Shown in pieces: positions 1-9,364 of a DNA stretch of 64,000 bases; the stretch's first letter is position 1; the number at the start of each line of letters is the position of its first letter. Source of the DNA: Chitinimonas sp. BJYL2 (lineage in GTDB: Bacteria > Pseudomonadota > Gammaproteobacteria > Burkholderiales > Chitinimonadaceae). The notes beneath the pieces are model-generated. The model made no database searches, had not been told where the DNA came from, and was given only the letters and a program-made list of their open reading frames with translations. Both the position numbers and the translations under genes were made by a program. Where the stretch lies: contig NZ_JANZKW010000004.1 of NCBI RefSeq assembly GCF_027257935.1, positions 310,001 through 374,000 of the forward strand. The letters run 5' to 3'.

Positions 1-290
1 TGTGCCATCCGCACCAGCGTGTCGTAAATCGCGCTGTCGCCGTGCGGGTGGTATTTACCCATCACGTCACCGACGATACGGGCACATTTCACATACGAGC
101 GGTTCCAGACGTTGTTGGCCTCGTGCATGGCGAACAGCACACGGCGGTGTACCGGCTTGAGACCATCCCTGACATCGGGCAGTGCGCGGCCCACGATCAC
201 GCTCATGGCGTAATCAAGATACGAGCGGCGCATTTCTTCTTCGAGGCTGACCGGGATGGTTTCTTTGGCGAATTGTTGCAAATCGGTCAT
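1..290 (-). CDS. gyrA: DNA gyrase subunit A, N-terminal part (runs off the window edge)
   Basis: The first 96 codons read [19 protein letters not shown] and continue into the conserved topoisomerase segments [30 protein letters not shown] and [18 protein letters not shown]. GyrA is the breakage-reunion subunit of gyrase, the type II topoisomerase that introduces negative supercoils. The catalytic tyrosine lies beyond the window edge. The quinolone-resistance region is just inside the window: Ser86 and Asp90 (E. coli Ser83 and Asp87) are both the wild-type residues. The ATG at 290 is the natural start. The gene is divergent from the OmpA-family gene, with about 200 nt between them. Confidence 0.97.
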   Translation of the reverse strand, partial: MTDLQQFAKETIPVSLEEEMRRSYLDYAMSVIVGRALPDVRDGLKPVHRRVLFAMHEANNVWNRSYVKCARIVGDVMGKYHPHGDSAIYDTLVRMA

Positions 291-488
291 GTGGGCGGCG
301 TCTGGACTAGGATGTAAGGGAAAATTTTACCATGCGGGATACCCGCACTCCAATTCGCCGCCAAACTTAGCTGGATTGTCATATTCTCCTGATTGCGACG
401 CGTTTGTAGCGTCAAGTAAACTCAACGTTGACGTCGGTTGGTCATTAGCCGTCGCTAAATATCTTTCCCAAACCCATGGAGAATAACT

Positions 489-1169
489 ATGCAAAAGATG
501 AAGCGCACTCTCGTTGCCCTCGCGCTTGGTGCAGTGGCGGTAACCGCCGTTGCCGGCAAGGACGGCTACGCCACTGACACCCGCAACCCTGTTGTGCGCA
601 ACAACTTCGGCGAATGCTGGCGCACCTCGTCGTGGACCAAGGAAAAGGCCATCGAGGAATGCGATGCCGCCTTGGTGCCCAAGGCCGCCCCGGCCGCAGC
701 ACCGGCTGCACCTGCCGCCCCCGCCGAAGCCCCCAAGGCTGCCCCGGTGACCAAGCAGGTCAAGATGGAAACCCTGACCCTCAACGCCGCCGCCCTGTTC
801 GATCTGAACAAGTCCACCCTCAAGGATGAAGGCAAGCAGGCACTGGGTTCGGTGGCTGCCGTGCTGCTGGAGCGCAAGTACGACACCAGCAAGACCCGTA
901 TCAATGTAGTGGGCCACACCGATCGCATCGGTAAGGATGCCTACAACCAGAAGCTGTCGGAAGAGCGCGCTGCCTCGGCTCGCGCTTATCTGGTCGAAAA
1001 GGGCCTGCCTGACAGCATGATCACCGCAGAAGGCAAGGGCGAAACTGCCCCGGTGACCACCGATGCCGATTGCAAGAAGGTGATGAAGAACCGCAAGAAG
1101 CTGGTCGAGTGCTACGCACCGGATCGCCGCGTGGAAGTGGAAATCTACGCAACGGTCGAACAGCAGTAA
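489..1169 (+). CDS. OmpA-family peptidoglycan-associated protein
   Basis: A 226-residue secreted protein. Residues 1-22 form a signal peptide ending near AVAG. Next come a short cysteine-containing segment (GECWRTSSWTKEKAIEECD), an Ala/Pro/Lys hinge (about residues 57-80) and an OmpA C-terminal domain with NVVGHTDRIG followed by LSEERAASARAYL, the peptidoglycan-binding motif. Cysteines in ADCKK and LVECYAPDRR can form the disulfide usual in this domain. There is no room for an eight-stranded beta barrel, so the protein is more likely periplasmic or outer-membrane associated than a full OmpA porin. GGAGAA lies just upstream of the ATG, and a strong terminator follows the stop. Confidence 0.93.
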   Translation: MQKMKRTLVALALGAVAVTAVAGKDGYATDTRNPVVRNNFGECWRTSSWTKEKAIEECDAALVPKAAPAAAPAAPAAPAEAPKAAPVTKQVKMETLTLNAAALFDLNKSTLKDEGKQALGSVAAVLLERKYDTSKTRINVVGHTDRIGKDAYNQKLSEERAASARAYLVEKGLPDSMITAEGKGETAPVTTDADCKKVMKNRKKLVECYAPDRRVEVEIYATVEQQ

Positions 1170-1189
1170 ACGTTTTACCCTCGCTTGAG

Positions 1190-1214
1190 AGCCCCGCCCC
1201 GTGCGGGGCTTTTT
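1190..1214 (+). terminator. Rho-independent terminator of the OmpA-family gene
   Basis: AGCCCCGC (1190-1197) pairs with GCGGGGCT (1203-1210) around a five-base loop and is followed by TTTT. It begins 20 nt after the stop codon of the OmpA-family gene. Confidence 0.88.
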
Positions 1215-1301
1215 CTTGTCTGCTGCCCGCCCCGGTTCAGGGGGTGGACAGGTGCCCATGCTAGACTTGCGGCCAGTTTCCACCCTGCTTTGGCGGTATC
1301 C

Positions 1302-1901
1302 ATGCGTGCCCTGCTCTGCCTGTTGGCCAGCTTTTCCGTAACAGCTGGCGGCCTTGATCAGCTCAAGACCTTTCTGGCCCAGACCCGTGCCTTCACAGCC
1401 GATTTCCAGCAAACCGTGATGCAAAAGAACGGCAAGCAGGAACAGGCTAGCGGCACGATGGCCATCCTGCGCCCCGGTCGTTTCGACTGGCGCTATATCA
1501 AACCCTATGAGCAGCGCGTCGTGGGTGACGGCACCCAACTCTGGGTCTACGACCCTGATCTGAATCAGGTTACCCGCAAGCGGCTGGACCAGGCTTTGGG
1601 CGATAGCCCCGCCGCGCTGCTGGCAGGCAGCAACGAACTCGACAAGCGCTACAAACTCAGCGAAGCCGGCAGCCGCGACGGCCTGGAGTGGATCGACGCC
1701 GCGCCCCGCAACCGCGATAGCGGCTTCGACAAGGTCCGCATCGGCCTCAAGGACAACCAACCCATGGCCATGGAGCTAGCGGACAGCTTTGGTCAGACCA
1801 CCGCGATTCGCTTCAGCAATGTGAATCGCAGCCCGAAATTGGGTGATGACCGCTTCCGGTTTGTGCCGCCCAAGGGGGCAGATGTAGTCTCCGCCGACTG
1901 A
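1302..1901 (+). CDS. lolA: Outer-membrane lipoprotein carrier protein LolA
   Basis: A 199-residue periplasmic chaperone that takes lipoproteins from the LolCDE exporter across the periplasm to the outer-membrane receptor LolB. Family marks are the early FTADFQQTVMQKNGKQEQASGTM strand (split: FTADFQQTV, then QEQASGTM), the PGRFDWRYIKPYEQ block, WVYDPDLNQVTRK, and the C-terminal FGQTTAIRFSNV with RFRFVPPKGADV. The frame is open further upstream, but the ATG at 1302 begins a typical short signal peptide (MRALLCLLASFSVTAGG), so I chose it. rarA starts 9 nt after the stop, a lolA-rarA order common in beta- and gammaproteobacteria, and the two are probably co-transcribed. Confidence 0.95.
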   Translation: MRALLCLLASFSVTAGGLDQLKTFLAQTRAFTADFQQTVMQKNGKQEQASGTMAILRPGRFDWRYIKPYEQRVVGDGTQLWVYDPDLNQVTRKRLDQALGDSPAALLAGSNELDKRYKLSEAGSRDGLEWIDAAPRNRDSGFDKVRIGLKDNQPMAMELADSFGQTTAIRFSNVNRSPKLGDDRFRFVPPKGADVVSAD

Positions 1902-1910
1902 CAATCCACC

Positions 1911-3215
1911 ATGTCAGACCTGTTTTCCACCGACCCCACGCCCCCGCTCGCCGAAGCCCTGCGCCCCAAGACGCTGGCAGAAGTGGTCGGTCAATCGCAC
2001 CTGCTTGGCCCCGGCAAGCCGCTGCGGCTTGCGTTCGAATCAGGGCAACCGCACTCGATGATCCTGTGGGGGCCTCCCGGCGTGGGCAAGACCACGCTGG
2101 CGCGGCTCGCGGCCGATGCATTCGGCTGGGCCTTCATTGCGCTGTCGGCCGTGTTTTCGGGCGTCAAGGACATCCGCGCGGCCATGGAACAGGCCGAGCA
2201 GAACATGGCGATGGGCAAACGCACGCTGTTGTTCGTCGATGAAATCCATCGCTTCAACAAAGCACAGCAGGATGCACTGCTGCCCTATGTGGAATCTGGC
2301 CTCGTCACCTTCATCGGCGCCACCACCGAGAACCCCTCGTTCGAAGTCAATGCCGCGCTGCTCTCACGGGCCCAGGTCTATGTCCTCAAATCATTGACTG
2401 AAGCCGAACTGCGCCAGTTGTTCGAGCGCGCACGCGAAGTCAGTCTGGCCGATCTGCAGTTTGCCGATACCGCGCTTGATACGCTGATCGGCTATGCCGA
2501 TGGCGATGCACGGCGCTTCCTGAACCTGCTCGAACAGGCACGCTCGGCAGCACAGGCTGCCAAGACCGTGACCATTGATGCCGATTTCGTCCAGAACGCA
2601 CTCACGCTCAACAGCCGCCGCTTCGACAAAGGCGGCGATGCGTTCTACGACCAGATTTCAGCCCTGCACAAATCGGTACGCGGCTCCAACCCGGACGGTG
2701 CGCTGTACTGGCTGTGCCGCATGCTAGATGGCGGTGCCGACCCACGCTACCTTGCCCGGCGCATCGTGCGCATGGCCTGGGAAGACATCGGTCTGGCCGA
2801 CCCGCGCGCCATGCAGATCTGCAATGACGCAGCCGGCACCTACGAGCGCCTCGGCTCACCCGAGGGCGAGCTGGCGCTGGCCCAGGCGGTGATCTATCTG
2901 GCCGTTGCCCCCAAGAGCAACGCGGGCTACATGGCCTACAAACAGGCGGCTGCCTTTGTGAAGCAGGATCAATCGCGCCCTGTGCCCGAACATCTGCGCA
3001 ATGCCCCCACCAAGCTGATGAAGGATTTGGGTTACGGCGCCAACTACCGCTACGCCCATGACGAAGCCGATGGCTACGCGGCTGGCGAGCGCTATCTGCC
3101 CGATGGCATGGCCGACCCGCACTGGTACCAGCCGGTGCCGCGCGGGCTGGAGGCCAAGATTGCCGAGAAGCTGGCCCATCTTCGCGAACGCGACGAGGCC
3201 AGCCGAAAAACGTGA
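1911..3215 (+). CDS. rarA: Replication-associated recombination protein A (RarA/MgsA AAA+ ATPase)
   Basis: A 434-residue clamp-loader-like AAA+ ATPase that acts at stalled replication forks. Walker A is GPPGVGKTT (about residues 52-60). Walker B is LLFVDEIHRFNKAQQD, and sensor 1 is FIGATTENPSFEVNAALLSRAQVY. The C-terminal half has the MgsA/WRNIP1 signature ALHKSVRGSNPDGALYWLCRML and ARRIVRMAWEDIGLADPRA. The length matches the family. The gene follows lolA by 9 nt and converges on the hydrolase gene on the other strand, with only 18 nt between the two stops. Confidence 0.96.
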   Translation: MSDLFSTDPTPPLAEALRPKTLAEVVGQSHLLGPGKPLRLAFESGQPHSMILWGPPGVGKTTLARLAADAFGWAFIALSAVFSGVKDIRAAMEQAEQNMAMGKRTLLFVDEIHRFNKAQQDALLPYVESGLVTFIGATTENPSFEVNAALLSRAQVYVLKSLTEAELRQLFERAREVSLADLQFADTALDTLIGYADGDARRFLNLLEQARSAAQAAKTVTIDADFVQNALTLNSRRFDKGGDAFYDQISALHKSVRGSNPDGALYWLCRMLDGGADPRYLARRIVRMAWEDIGLADPRAMQICNDAAGTYERLGSPEGELALAQAVIYLAVAPKSNAGYMAYKQAAAFVKQDQSRPVPEHLRNAPTKLMKDLGYGANYRYAHDEADGYAAGERYLPDGMADPHWYQPVPRGLEAKIAEKLAHLRERDEASRKT

Positions 3216-3233
3216 TGGCGTATGGGCTCGGTG

Positions 3234-4130
3234 TCAGCCGCGCAGAAACGCCACCGTCTGCGCCACCACATGGTCGTCCTTGAGGATGCGCTTATGGCCC
3301 AGACCCGCCGTGCTGATCAATCGCGCGCCTGGCCAGGCGGCGGCAATGCTCTCGCCCATGGCGTGGGGAATTTCTCGGTCCTGATGATCATGCATCACCA
3401 GCGCCGGCGTACGCAGGCTCGGCGCCAGATTCAGCGAATTGATCTCGTCCCAGCGCACGCCAATGCGCCACTCCAGGCGCTGCTGCAGCGCCAGCCTGAC
3501 CTTTTCGCTCAGACCCAGCATGCGGGCCACGATGCGTGAATAAAGACCAAGATCGCCATTGGGCGCGACGAGCACCGCGCGCTGCACCGGCACACCTTGC
3601 GATAGTGCCTTGATCAGCACCCCACCACCCATCGAATGCGCGACTACACCATGCACCGGGCCAATCTCCCGGATCAGGCGTTCAAACGCATTGAGCGCAT
3701 GCAGCACCGAAGAGCGGCGGCCCGCACTATGGCCGTGGCCTGGCAAATCCAGCGCATGCACTTGATAGCCCGCCTCCAGCAAAGGCTGGATGAACGGCCC
3801 CAGCTGGGTCGCACGGCCACCCCAGCCATGTAGCAGCACGACCTTGGGCAAGCCATCATCGCCCCAGCGATAGGTCTGAACATGCTGGAAGTTCCAGTCG
3901 GCGACCGGCAAACCCACCGTATACAGGCTGCCCCGCTGCGCACTGGCCAACCACGCGCGCTCGGCCTCCGGCCAGTCGTGCCGTTCTGGCGTCAGGAAAC
4001 GGCGCTCCAGCCAATCGAGCAGCAGGCTGGGAGCGACGCGCCCCAGTAAAGGCAGGGCCAGATGACGCAGGCCTTGCAGGGCAATTAAACGAACGTTCGT
4101 GCTATTTTTGAACGATAGAGTGGCTTGCAT
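3234..4130 (-). CDS. Alpha/beta hydrolase, TetR-linked
   Basis: A 298-residue serine hydrolase of the alpha/beta fold. Visible are the oxyanion segment LLHGWGG, the LDLPGHGHSAG block, the nucleophile elbow VVAHSMGGG, an acidic residue in VMHDHQDREIP and the catalytic histidine in GLGHKRIL. It has no signal peptide, so it is probably cytoplasmic. The substrate is unknown; the sequence looks like a carboxylesterase or lysophospholipase-type enzyme. The annotated ATG lies upstream of a palindrome (4089-4100) that closely matches the one in front of the adjacent tetR gene, so operator sequence lies inside codons 10-14. Either the operator is intragenic or translation begins further downstream. 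The gene runs in the same direction as tetR, 24 nt behind it. Confidence 0.85.
   Translation of the reverse strand: MQATLSFKNSTNVRLIALQGLRHLALPLLGRVAPSLLLDWLERRFLTPERHDWPEAERAWLASAQRGSLYTVGLPVADWNFQHVQTYRWGDDGLPKVVLLHGWGGRATQLGPFIQPLLEAGYQVHALDLPGHGHSAGRRSSVLHALNAFERLIREIGPVHGVVAHSMGGGVLIKALSQGVPVQRAVLVAPNGDLGLYSRIVARMLGLSEKVRLALQQRLEWRIGVRWDEINSLNLAPSLRTPALVMHDHQDREIPHAMGESIAAAWPGARLISTAGLGHKRILKDDHVVAQTVAFLRG
4089..4100. promoter_or_regulatory. Candidate TetR operator (hydrolase side)
   Basis: ACGAACGTTCGT is a perfect 12-bp palindrome. Read on the minus strand with flanks, AGCACGAACGTTCGTTTAAT closely matches AGCACGACCGTTCGTTTTAT at 4814-4833 upstream of the tetR gene. A shared 20-bp site on either side of a regulator gene is what an autoregulated TetR system shows. 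The site lies within the first codons of the hydrolase frame. Confidence 0.6.
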
Positions 4131-4154
4131 AGTGATGCTCCTGGCGAAGTCAGA

Positions 4155-4769
4155 TCAAGGGAGGGCGTGCCCCAGCCGGGGCGGATTGGCGATCAGGCGT
4201 TCCAGCCCGACGACAGCCCGCTCACCAAACTGCAGATCATTGAGCAGGCGATAATTGTGATGGCCCGACAGGATCAGGCCAAAAATCTCGAAAGCAGCTT
4301 GGTCGGTATCGGTGTCGGCCGGCAATTCGCCCGCCTCCATCGCCAACTGCACCGACTTGGCCAGCGAGGCGAGCCACTGGCGCTGGGTATCGGCCAGAAA
4401 GTCGCGGATCGGGCCGGGTCGATCATCAAACTCGGCCGCGGCGGACAACACCGGACATCCGCCCTCTTGCTGCTGTGCCAGACCCCAGTCGATCCAGCCG
4501 CGGAACAGTGCGCGCAAGCGCGCCAGTCCGCGCGGTGCCTGGAAGGCCTTGCGGGCCACCTCATTGTTGAACTGTGCCAGCGTGGCATCCAGAATCGCCA
4601 GCTGCAGCGTTTCCTTGGCACCAAAGTGGGCAAACAGCCCGCTCTTGGACATGCCGGCGCGATCCGCCAGCTCACCGATCGACACCGCACCCAGCCCCAG
4701 CTCGCGGGCCAGTGCAATGCCGGCAACGAGGATGGAGTCGCGGGTGAGATCGCCTTTGGATCGGGCCAT
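4155..4769 (-). CDS. TetR/AcrR-family transcriptional regulator
   Basis: A 204-residue one-component repressor. The N-terminal helix-turn-helix reads LTRDSILVAGIALARELG, then VSIGELADRAGMSKSGLFAHF, the classic TetR DNA-binding region. The C-terminal ligand domain contains GWIDWGLAQQQEGGCPVLSA, as in TetR proteins linked to lipid or hydrolase genes. I use the ATG at 4769; an in-frame TTG at 4787 is also open, and neither has a clear ribosome site. A palindrome about 50 nt upstream (4817-4828) and a twin beside the hydrolase gene suggest it represses itself and the hydrolase. The effector is not predictable. Confidence 0.9.
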   Translation of the reverse strand: MARSKGDLTRDSILVAGIALARELGLGAVSIGELADRAGMSKSGLFAHFGAKETLQLAILDATLAQFNNEVARKAFQAPRGLARLRALFRGWIDWGLAQQQEGGCPVLSAAAEFDDRPGPIRDFLADTQRQWLASLAKSVQLAMEAGELPADTDTDQAAFEIFGLILSGHHNYRLLNDLQFGERAVVGLERLIANPPRLGHALP

Positions 4770-4816
4770 GATGTCGCTGAATGACAAGGGTTGTGATCGA
4801 TGGCTGCATTTTTAGC

Positions 4817-4828
4817 ACGACCGTTCGT
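4817..4828. promoter_or_regulatory. Candidate TetR operator (autoregulatory)
   Basis: ACGACCGTTCGT differs from a perfect palindrome at one pair. It lies about 50 nt upstream of the tetR start and matches the palindrome at 4089-4100 on the opposite strand, including the flanking AGC and TTTnAT. Confidence 0.6.
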
Positions 4829-4863
4829 TTTATTCCACTGCCGTTTGTCGCCCGCGCCCATAA

Positions 4864-6222
<1,359 letters not shown>

Positions 6223-6236
6223 GCCGCTAGCCCGCG

Positions 6237-6315
6237 GGGTGCAATCAGCGCAGCGCATTGCACCAGTTAACGGGAATCCGTCTGACCAAGTTGCCACGCG
6301 GCACTGATTGCACCC
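6237..6315. repeat. Palindromic intergenic repeat, GTGCAAT family, copy 1
   Basis: A 79-bp element bounded by a perfect 12-bp inverted repeat: GGGTGCAATCAG (6237-6248) and CTGATTGCACCC (6304-6315). Inside the left arm it reads GCGCAGCGCATTGCACCA, a block also found in copy 2 at 51766-51850. It sits between the serS stop and its terminator. Confidence 0.75.
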
Positions 6316-6352
6316 TACGATGCGGGCACAGATGGCCGCCCGGCTTGCCTTG

Positions 6353-6383
6353 AGCCGCTCCGCTGATACCGGAGCGGCTTTTG
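6353..6383 (+). terminator. Rho-independent terminator downstream of serS
   Basis: AGCCGCTCC (6353-6361) pairs with GGAGCGGCT (6371-6379) over a nine-base loop and is followed by TTTG. It shows that the next gene must start downstream of about 6385. Confidence 0.8.
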
Positions 6384-6409
6384 TTTGGATTCAGCACCAG
6401 AAAGCACCC

Positions 6410-7729
6410 ATGCTCGCCCTCGCAGAACGGCTGCAACAGGTTGGCCGACCCTTTAGCAAGCTGCTGCTGAGCGATACCTTGACGGTGCTGGCCCTGATGG
6501 TGGGCCAGGTTGCCCTGCCCTGGTGGATCGTGCAGCAAGGCGGCGCGGCAGACTTGGCGCAATACGCCATTGTGACCGGGCTTTCGGCATGCATTGCCAT
6601 GCCGCTGTTGTCACCACTGGGCGACCGCTATCCCAAGAACCGGTTGATCATGGCCGGACTGCTGGTAATGAGCCTGGCAGCCGTGCTGACCACGCTGCTA
6701 TCCGCCTATGGGCACTACCAGCTCATGCTGATCATGCTCGCCGGGGTGATGCAGATGATCGCGCTGGCCATCATCACGCCCGCCATCAACAGCATCAGCA
6801 CCGAACTGGTCGCGGCAGAGCATCTCTCAACGGCAATGGGTTTGCAGAAGTCAGCGCAGTCACTGGGCAGGCTGCTCGGACCGGCGCTGGCTGGCATCTC
6901 GCTGGCCATCACCAGCATTCCGTGGACGCTTGCACTGCATGGCGTATTGCTGCTGGTAGCCGCACAGCAGGCCATGCGGATTCCGGCCTTGGCCGTTGAA
7001 GCGCAGCACGGGTACAGCCTGCTGCGCTGGCGAATCGACCTGTGGGCCGGCTTGCGAGCGAGCTGGCAGATCCCGCTGGAGCGATATTGGACCCTGACCA
7101 ACTTTGCCTCATGGATCTTTCTGGGGCCTGCCATCGGCATGCTGGTGCCGATCAAGGTGCATGCCATGGGCTTGTCCGGCACTTGGCTCGCCAGTTGCGA
7201 GGCCGCCTTGTCGGCAGGCATGCTGCTGGGCGCCTTTGGCGCAACGGACCGGCTTGCCAGCCACTTCAGCCGCTTCCATCTGCGTGTCGGCGCCGGCGTT
7301 AGCCAGGGACTGGCTCTCGCCCTAGCCGGGTTGGCGCAGGAAGCCTGGCTCTTGCTGCCGGCATTCTTCCTCTGCGGTCTTGCCAACTCGGTACTTATCC
7401 TATCGGGCATGACTCACCGCATGCTGGCACGCCCGCAGGCATTCCGTGGCCGCATGTCGGCCGTGGCCATCATGAGCGGCCAGATTGCCGGCAGCATCGG
7501 CCCTGCCTTGGCAGGGCTGGCACTGACGCACTATGCGGTATCCATGGTCTACATGAGTTTCGGACTGATTGGTGCCGCGATTGCGACCTCGCTGGCACTG
7601 GTGCCGGGCTTCAAGCATTTCATGGCGCTGGGCCATGACGAAGTCAGCGACTGGTATGGCCGCCATCATCCTGCTGCATTTACCAGTGCCACCCTAGGCA
7701 ATCCGACTGCGGATTCGCGCTCAGCCTGA
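6410..7729 (+). CDS. MFS transporter (exporter type)
   Basis: A 440-residue integral membrane protein with about 12 hydrophobic segments, starting with MLALAERLQQVGRPFSKLLLSDTL. The loop PLGDRYPKNRLIMAG between segments 2 and 3 is the MFS motif A region (G-D-R-Y-x-x-x-R). The layout resembles the MFS_3/enterobactin-exporter group, but the substrate cannot be assigned. The frame is open from 6308, but that stretch contains a palindromic repeat end and the serS terminator, so I take the ATG at 6410 as the start. A bidirectional terminator follows. Confidence 0.87.
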   Translation: MLALAERLQQVGRPFSKLLLSDTLTVLALMVGQVALPWWIVQQGGAADLAQYAIVTGLSACIAMPLLSPLGDRYPKNRLIMAGLLVMSLAAVLTTLLSAYGHYQLMLIMLAGVMQMIALAIITPAINSISTELVAAEHLSTAMGLQKSAQSLGRLLGPALAGISLAITSIPWTLALHGVLLLVAAQQAMRIPALAVEAQHGYSLLRWRIDLWAGLRASWQIPLERYWTLTNFASWIFLGPAIGMLVPIKVHAMGLSGTWLASCEAALSAGMLLGAFGATDRLASHFSRFHLRVGAGVSQGLALALAGLAQEAWLLLPAFFLCGLANSVLILSGMTHRMLARPQAFRGRMSAVAIMSGQIAGSIGPALAGLALTHYAVSMVYMSFGLIGAAIATSLALVPGFKHFMALGHDEVSDWYGRHHPAAFTSATLGNPTADSRSA

Positions 7730-7739
7730 GTCGCCAAGC

Positions 7740-7777
7740 ACAACAAAAAAGCGACCCTCTGGTCGCTTTTTTGTTGT
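7740..7777. terminator. Bidirectional terminator between the MFS gene and the DUF3460 gene
   Basis: A near-perfect hairpin: a 17-bp stem with the core GCGACC-CTCT-GGTCGC is flanked by an A-run on one side and a T-run on the other. It can terminate both converging genes. Confidence 0.9.
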
Positions 7778-7794
7778 GGATACCACCGGACAAC

Positions 7795-7998
7795 TTAATC
7801 CGGTTGGTAAGCGTAAGGCTTGGTTTTGACCTTGACGGCCTCAGCCTGCTTCTGGAAATCACGGTCCACCTGCTTGTCCCACAACAGCGCACGGCCTTCG
7901 ATCTGGCCTTGGGCAATCTCGGGGTTCTTGTCGAGCAGGTCGCGAATGAACTGGGTCGTTTCGGAAACGTAAGTCGTGTCTTTGAACAGCAGCGGCAT
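7795..7998 (-). CDS. DUF3460 family small protein
   Basis: A 67-residue protein beginning MPLLFKDTTYVSETTQFIRD. The segments TQFIRDLLDKNPEI and QIEGRALLWDKQVDRDFQ are the hallmark of DUF3460, a small family I know mainly from betaproteobacteria. It has no signal peptide or membrane span. The function is unknown. The frame stays open far upstream into the thiolase region, but only the ATG at 7998, preceded by TGGAGTATCACC, gives the family's normal length. It lies downstream of phaA on the same strand, with about 100 nt between. Confidence 0.88.
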   Translation of the reverse strand: MPLLFKDTTYVSETTQFIRDLLDKNPEIAQGQIEGRALLWDKQVDRDFQKQAEAVKVKTKPYAYQPD

Positions 7999-8101
7999 GG
8001 TGATACTCCAGCAGTGACGGCTAGCCGCCATTATACGCCTGCCCGGCATGAAAAAGACCGGGCGTGGTGCCCGGCCTTCTCTTGCTGCATGGATGACGAG
8101 A

Positions 8102-9283
8102 TCAGACGCGCTCAACACACAGCGCCACGCCCATGCCACCGCCGATGCACAGCGTAGCCAGACCGCGCTTGGCATCCCGGCGAGCCAGTTCGTGCAGCAG
8201 CGTGACCAGCACGCGGCAGCCCGAGGCACCGATCGGATGGCCCAGCGCAATCGCGCCGCCGTTGACGTTGACCTTGTTCCAGTCCCACTTCAGCTCGCGG
8301 GCCACGCCCAGTGCCTGGGCAGCAAACGCCTCGTTGGCTTCGATCAGGTCGACTTGATCCAGCGTCCAGCCGGCGCGGGCAAGTGCACGCTGGGTGGCGG
8401 GTACCGGGCCCATGCCCATGATGCTGGGCTCGACGCCAGCCGAGGCGTAACCGGCAATGCGGGCCAGCGGCTTCAGACCCAGTGCCTTGGCCTTGTCGGC
8501 GCTCATCAGCATCACGGCGGCAGCGCCATCGTTGATGCCCGATGCGTTACCCGCAGTGACCGAGCCTTCCTTATTGAAGGCCGGGCGCAGCTTGGCCAGC
8601 GCATCCATCGTGGTGCCGAGCTTGATGTATTCGTCAGTGGCAAAGGCCAGCGGATCACCCTTGCGCTGGGGAATCAGCACCGGAACGATTTCGTCAGCAA
8701 ATTTGCCGGCCTTTTGGGCAGCTTCGGCCTTGTTCTGCGAGGCCAGTGCCAGCTCGTCCTGTTCCTGACGGCTGATACCGTACTTGGCGGCGATATTCTC
8801 GGCGGTCACGCCCATGTGGTACTGGTTGTAAACATCAGTCAGGCCATCGGCCACCATGCTGTCGACCAGCGTGCCATTGCCCATGCGGATACCGTCGCGG
8901 CTATTCAGCAGCAAGTGCGGAGCCAGGTTCATGTTTTCCTGGCCGCCGGCGATGACGATATCGTTATCGCCCGACAGGATCGATTGCACGGCCAGATGCG
9001 TGGCCTTGAGGCCCGAACCGCAGACCTGATTGATGGTCAGTGCCGGCACATGCACCGGAATACCGGCCTTGATCAGCGCCTGACGTGCCGGATTCTGGCC
9101 CAGACCGGCCTGCAGCACGTTACCCAGAATTACTTCGCTGATCTGATCGGGGGCCACGCCGGTTTTTTCCAGCAGCGCCTTGATGACGGTCGCACCCAGA
9201 TCCGGGGCGGACACCTTGGCCAGACTGCCGCCGAAGGAACCGATGGCGGTGCGCTGGGCTGCAACGATGACGACTTCAGACAT
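8102..9283 (-). CDS. phaA: Acetyl-CoA C-acetyltransferase (beta-ketothiolase)
   Basis: A 393-residue thiolase that condenses two acetyl-CoA into acetoacetyl-CoA. It begins [20 protein letters not shown]. The acyl-accepting cysteine is Cys88 in [12 protein letters not shown]. The C-terminal catalytic blocks are [15 protein letters not shown] (histidine) and [13 protein letters not shown] (second cysteine). It lies 81 nt downstream of the PHA synthase gene on the same strand, which favours a role in polyhydroxybutyrate synthesis over fatty-acid breakdown. No acetoacetyl-CoA reductase (phaB) is present nearby. The frame extends 19 codons upstream, but the ATG at 9283 matches family starts. Confidence 0.95.
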   Translation of the reverse strand: MSEVVIVAAQRTAIGSFGGSLAKVSAPDLGATVIKALLEKTGVAPDQISEVILGNVLQAGLGQNPARQALIKAGIPVHVPALTINQVCGSGLKATHLAVQSILSGDNDIVIAGGQENMNLAPHLLLNSRDGIRMGNGTLVDSMVADGLTDVYNQYHMGVTAENIAAKYGISRQEQDELALASQNKAEAAQKAGKFADEIVPVLIPQRKGDPLAFATDEYIKLGTTMDALAKLRPAFNKEGSVTAGNASGINDGAAAVMLMSADKAKALGLKPLARIAGYASAGVEPSIMGMGPVPATQRALARAGWTLDQVDLIEANEAFAAQALGVARELKWDWNKVNVNGGAIALGHPIGASGCRVLVTLLHELARRDAKRGLATLCIGGGMGVALCVERV

Positions 9284-9364
9284 GCTCAATCTCCTGCTTC
9301 GCTTGGGGGGAGTGCCCCCGCCTTGGCGACGGGGACGCATAGTGGTTGGCAGCGAACCTGCGGC

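Noticed and set aside
327-1760. A long open frame on the minus strand covering the OmpA-family and lolA genes.
   Set aside because: It lies antisense to two well-supported genes, its translation is low-complexity Gly/Arg/His text with no family signal, and it has no ribosome site. It is a codon-bias shadow of GC-rich DNA.
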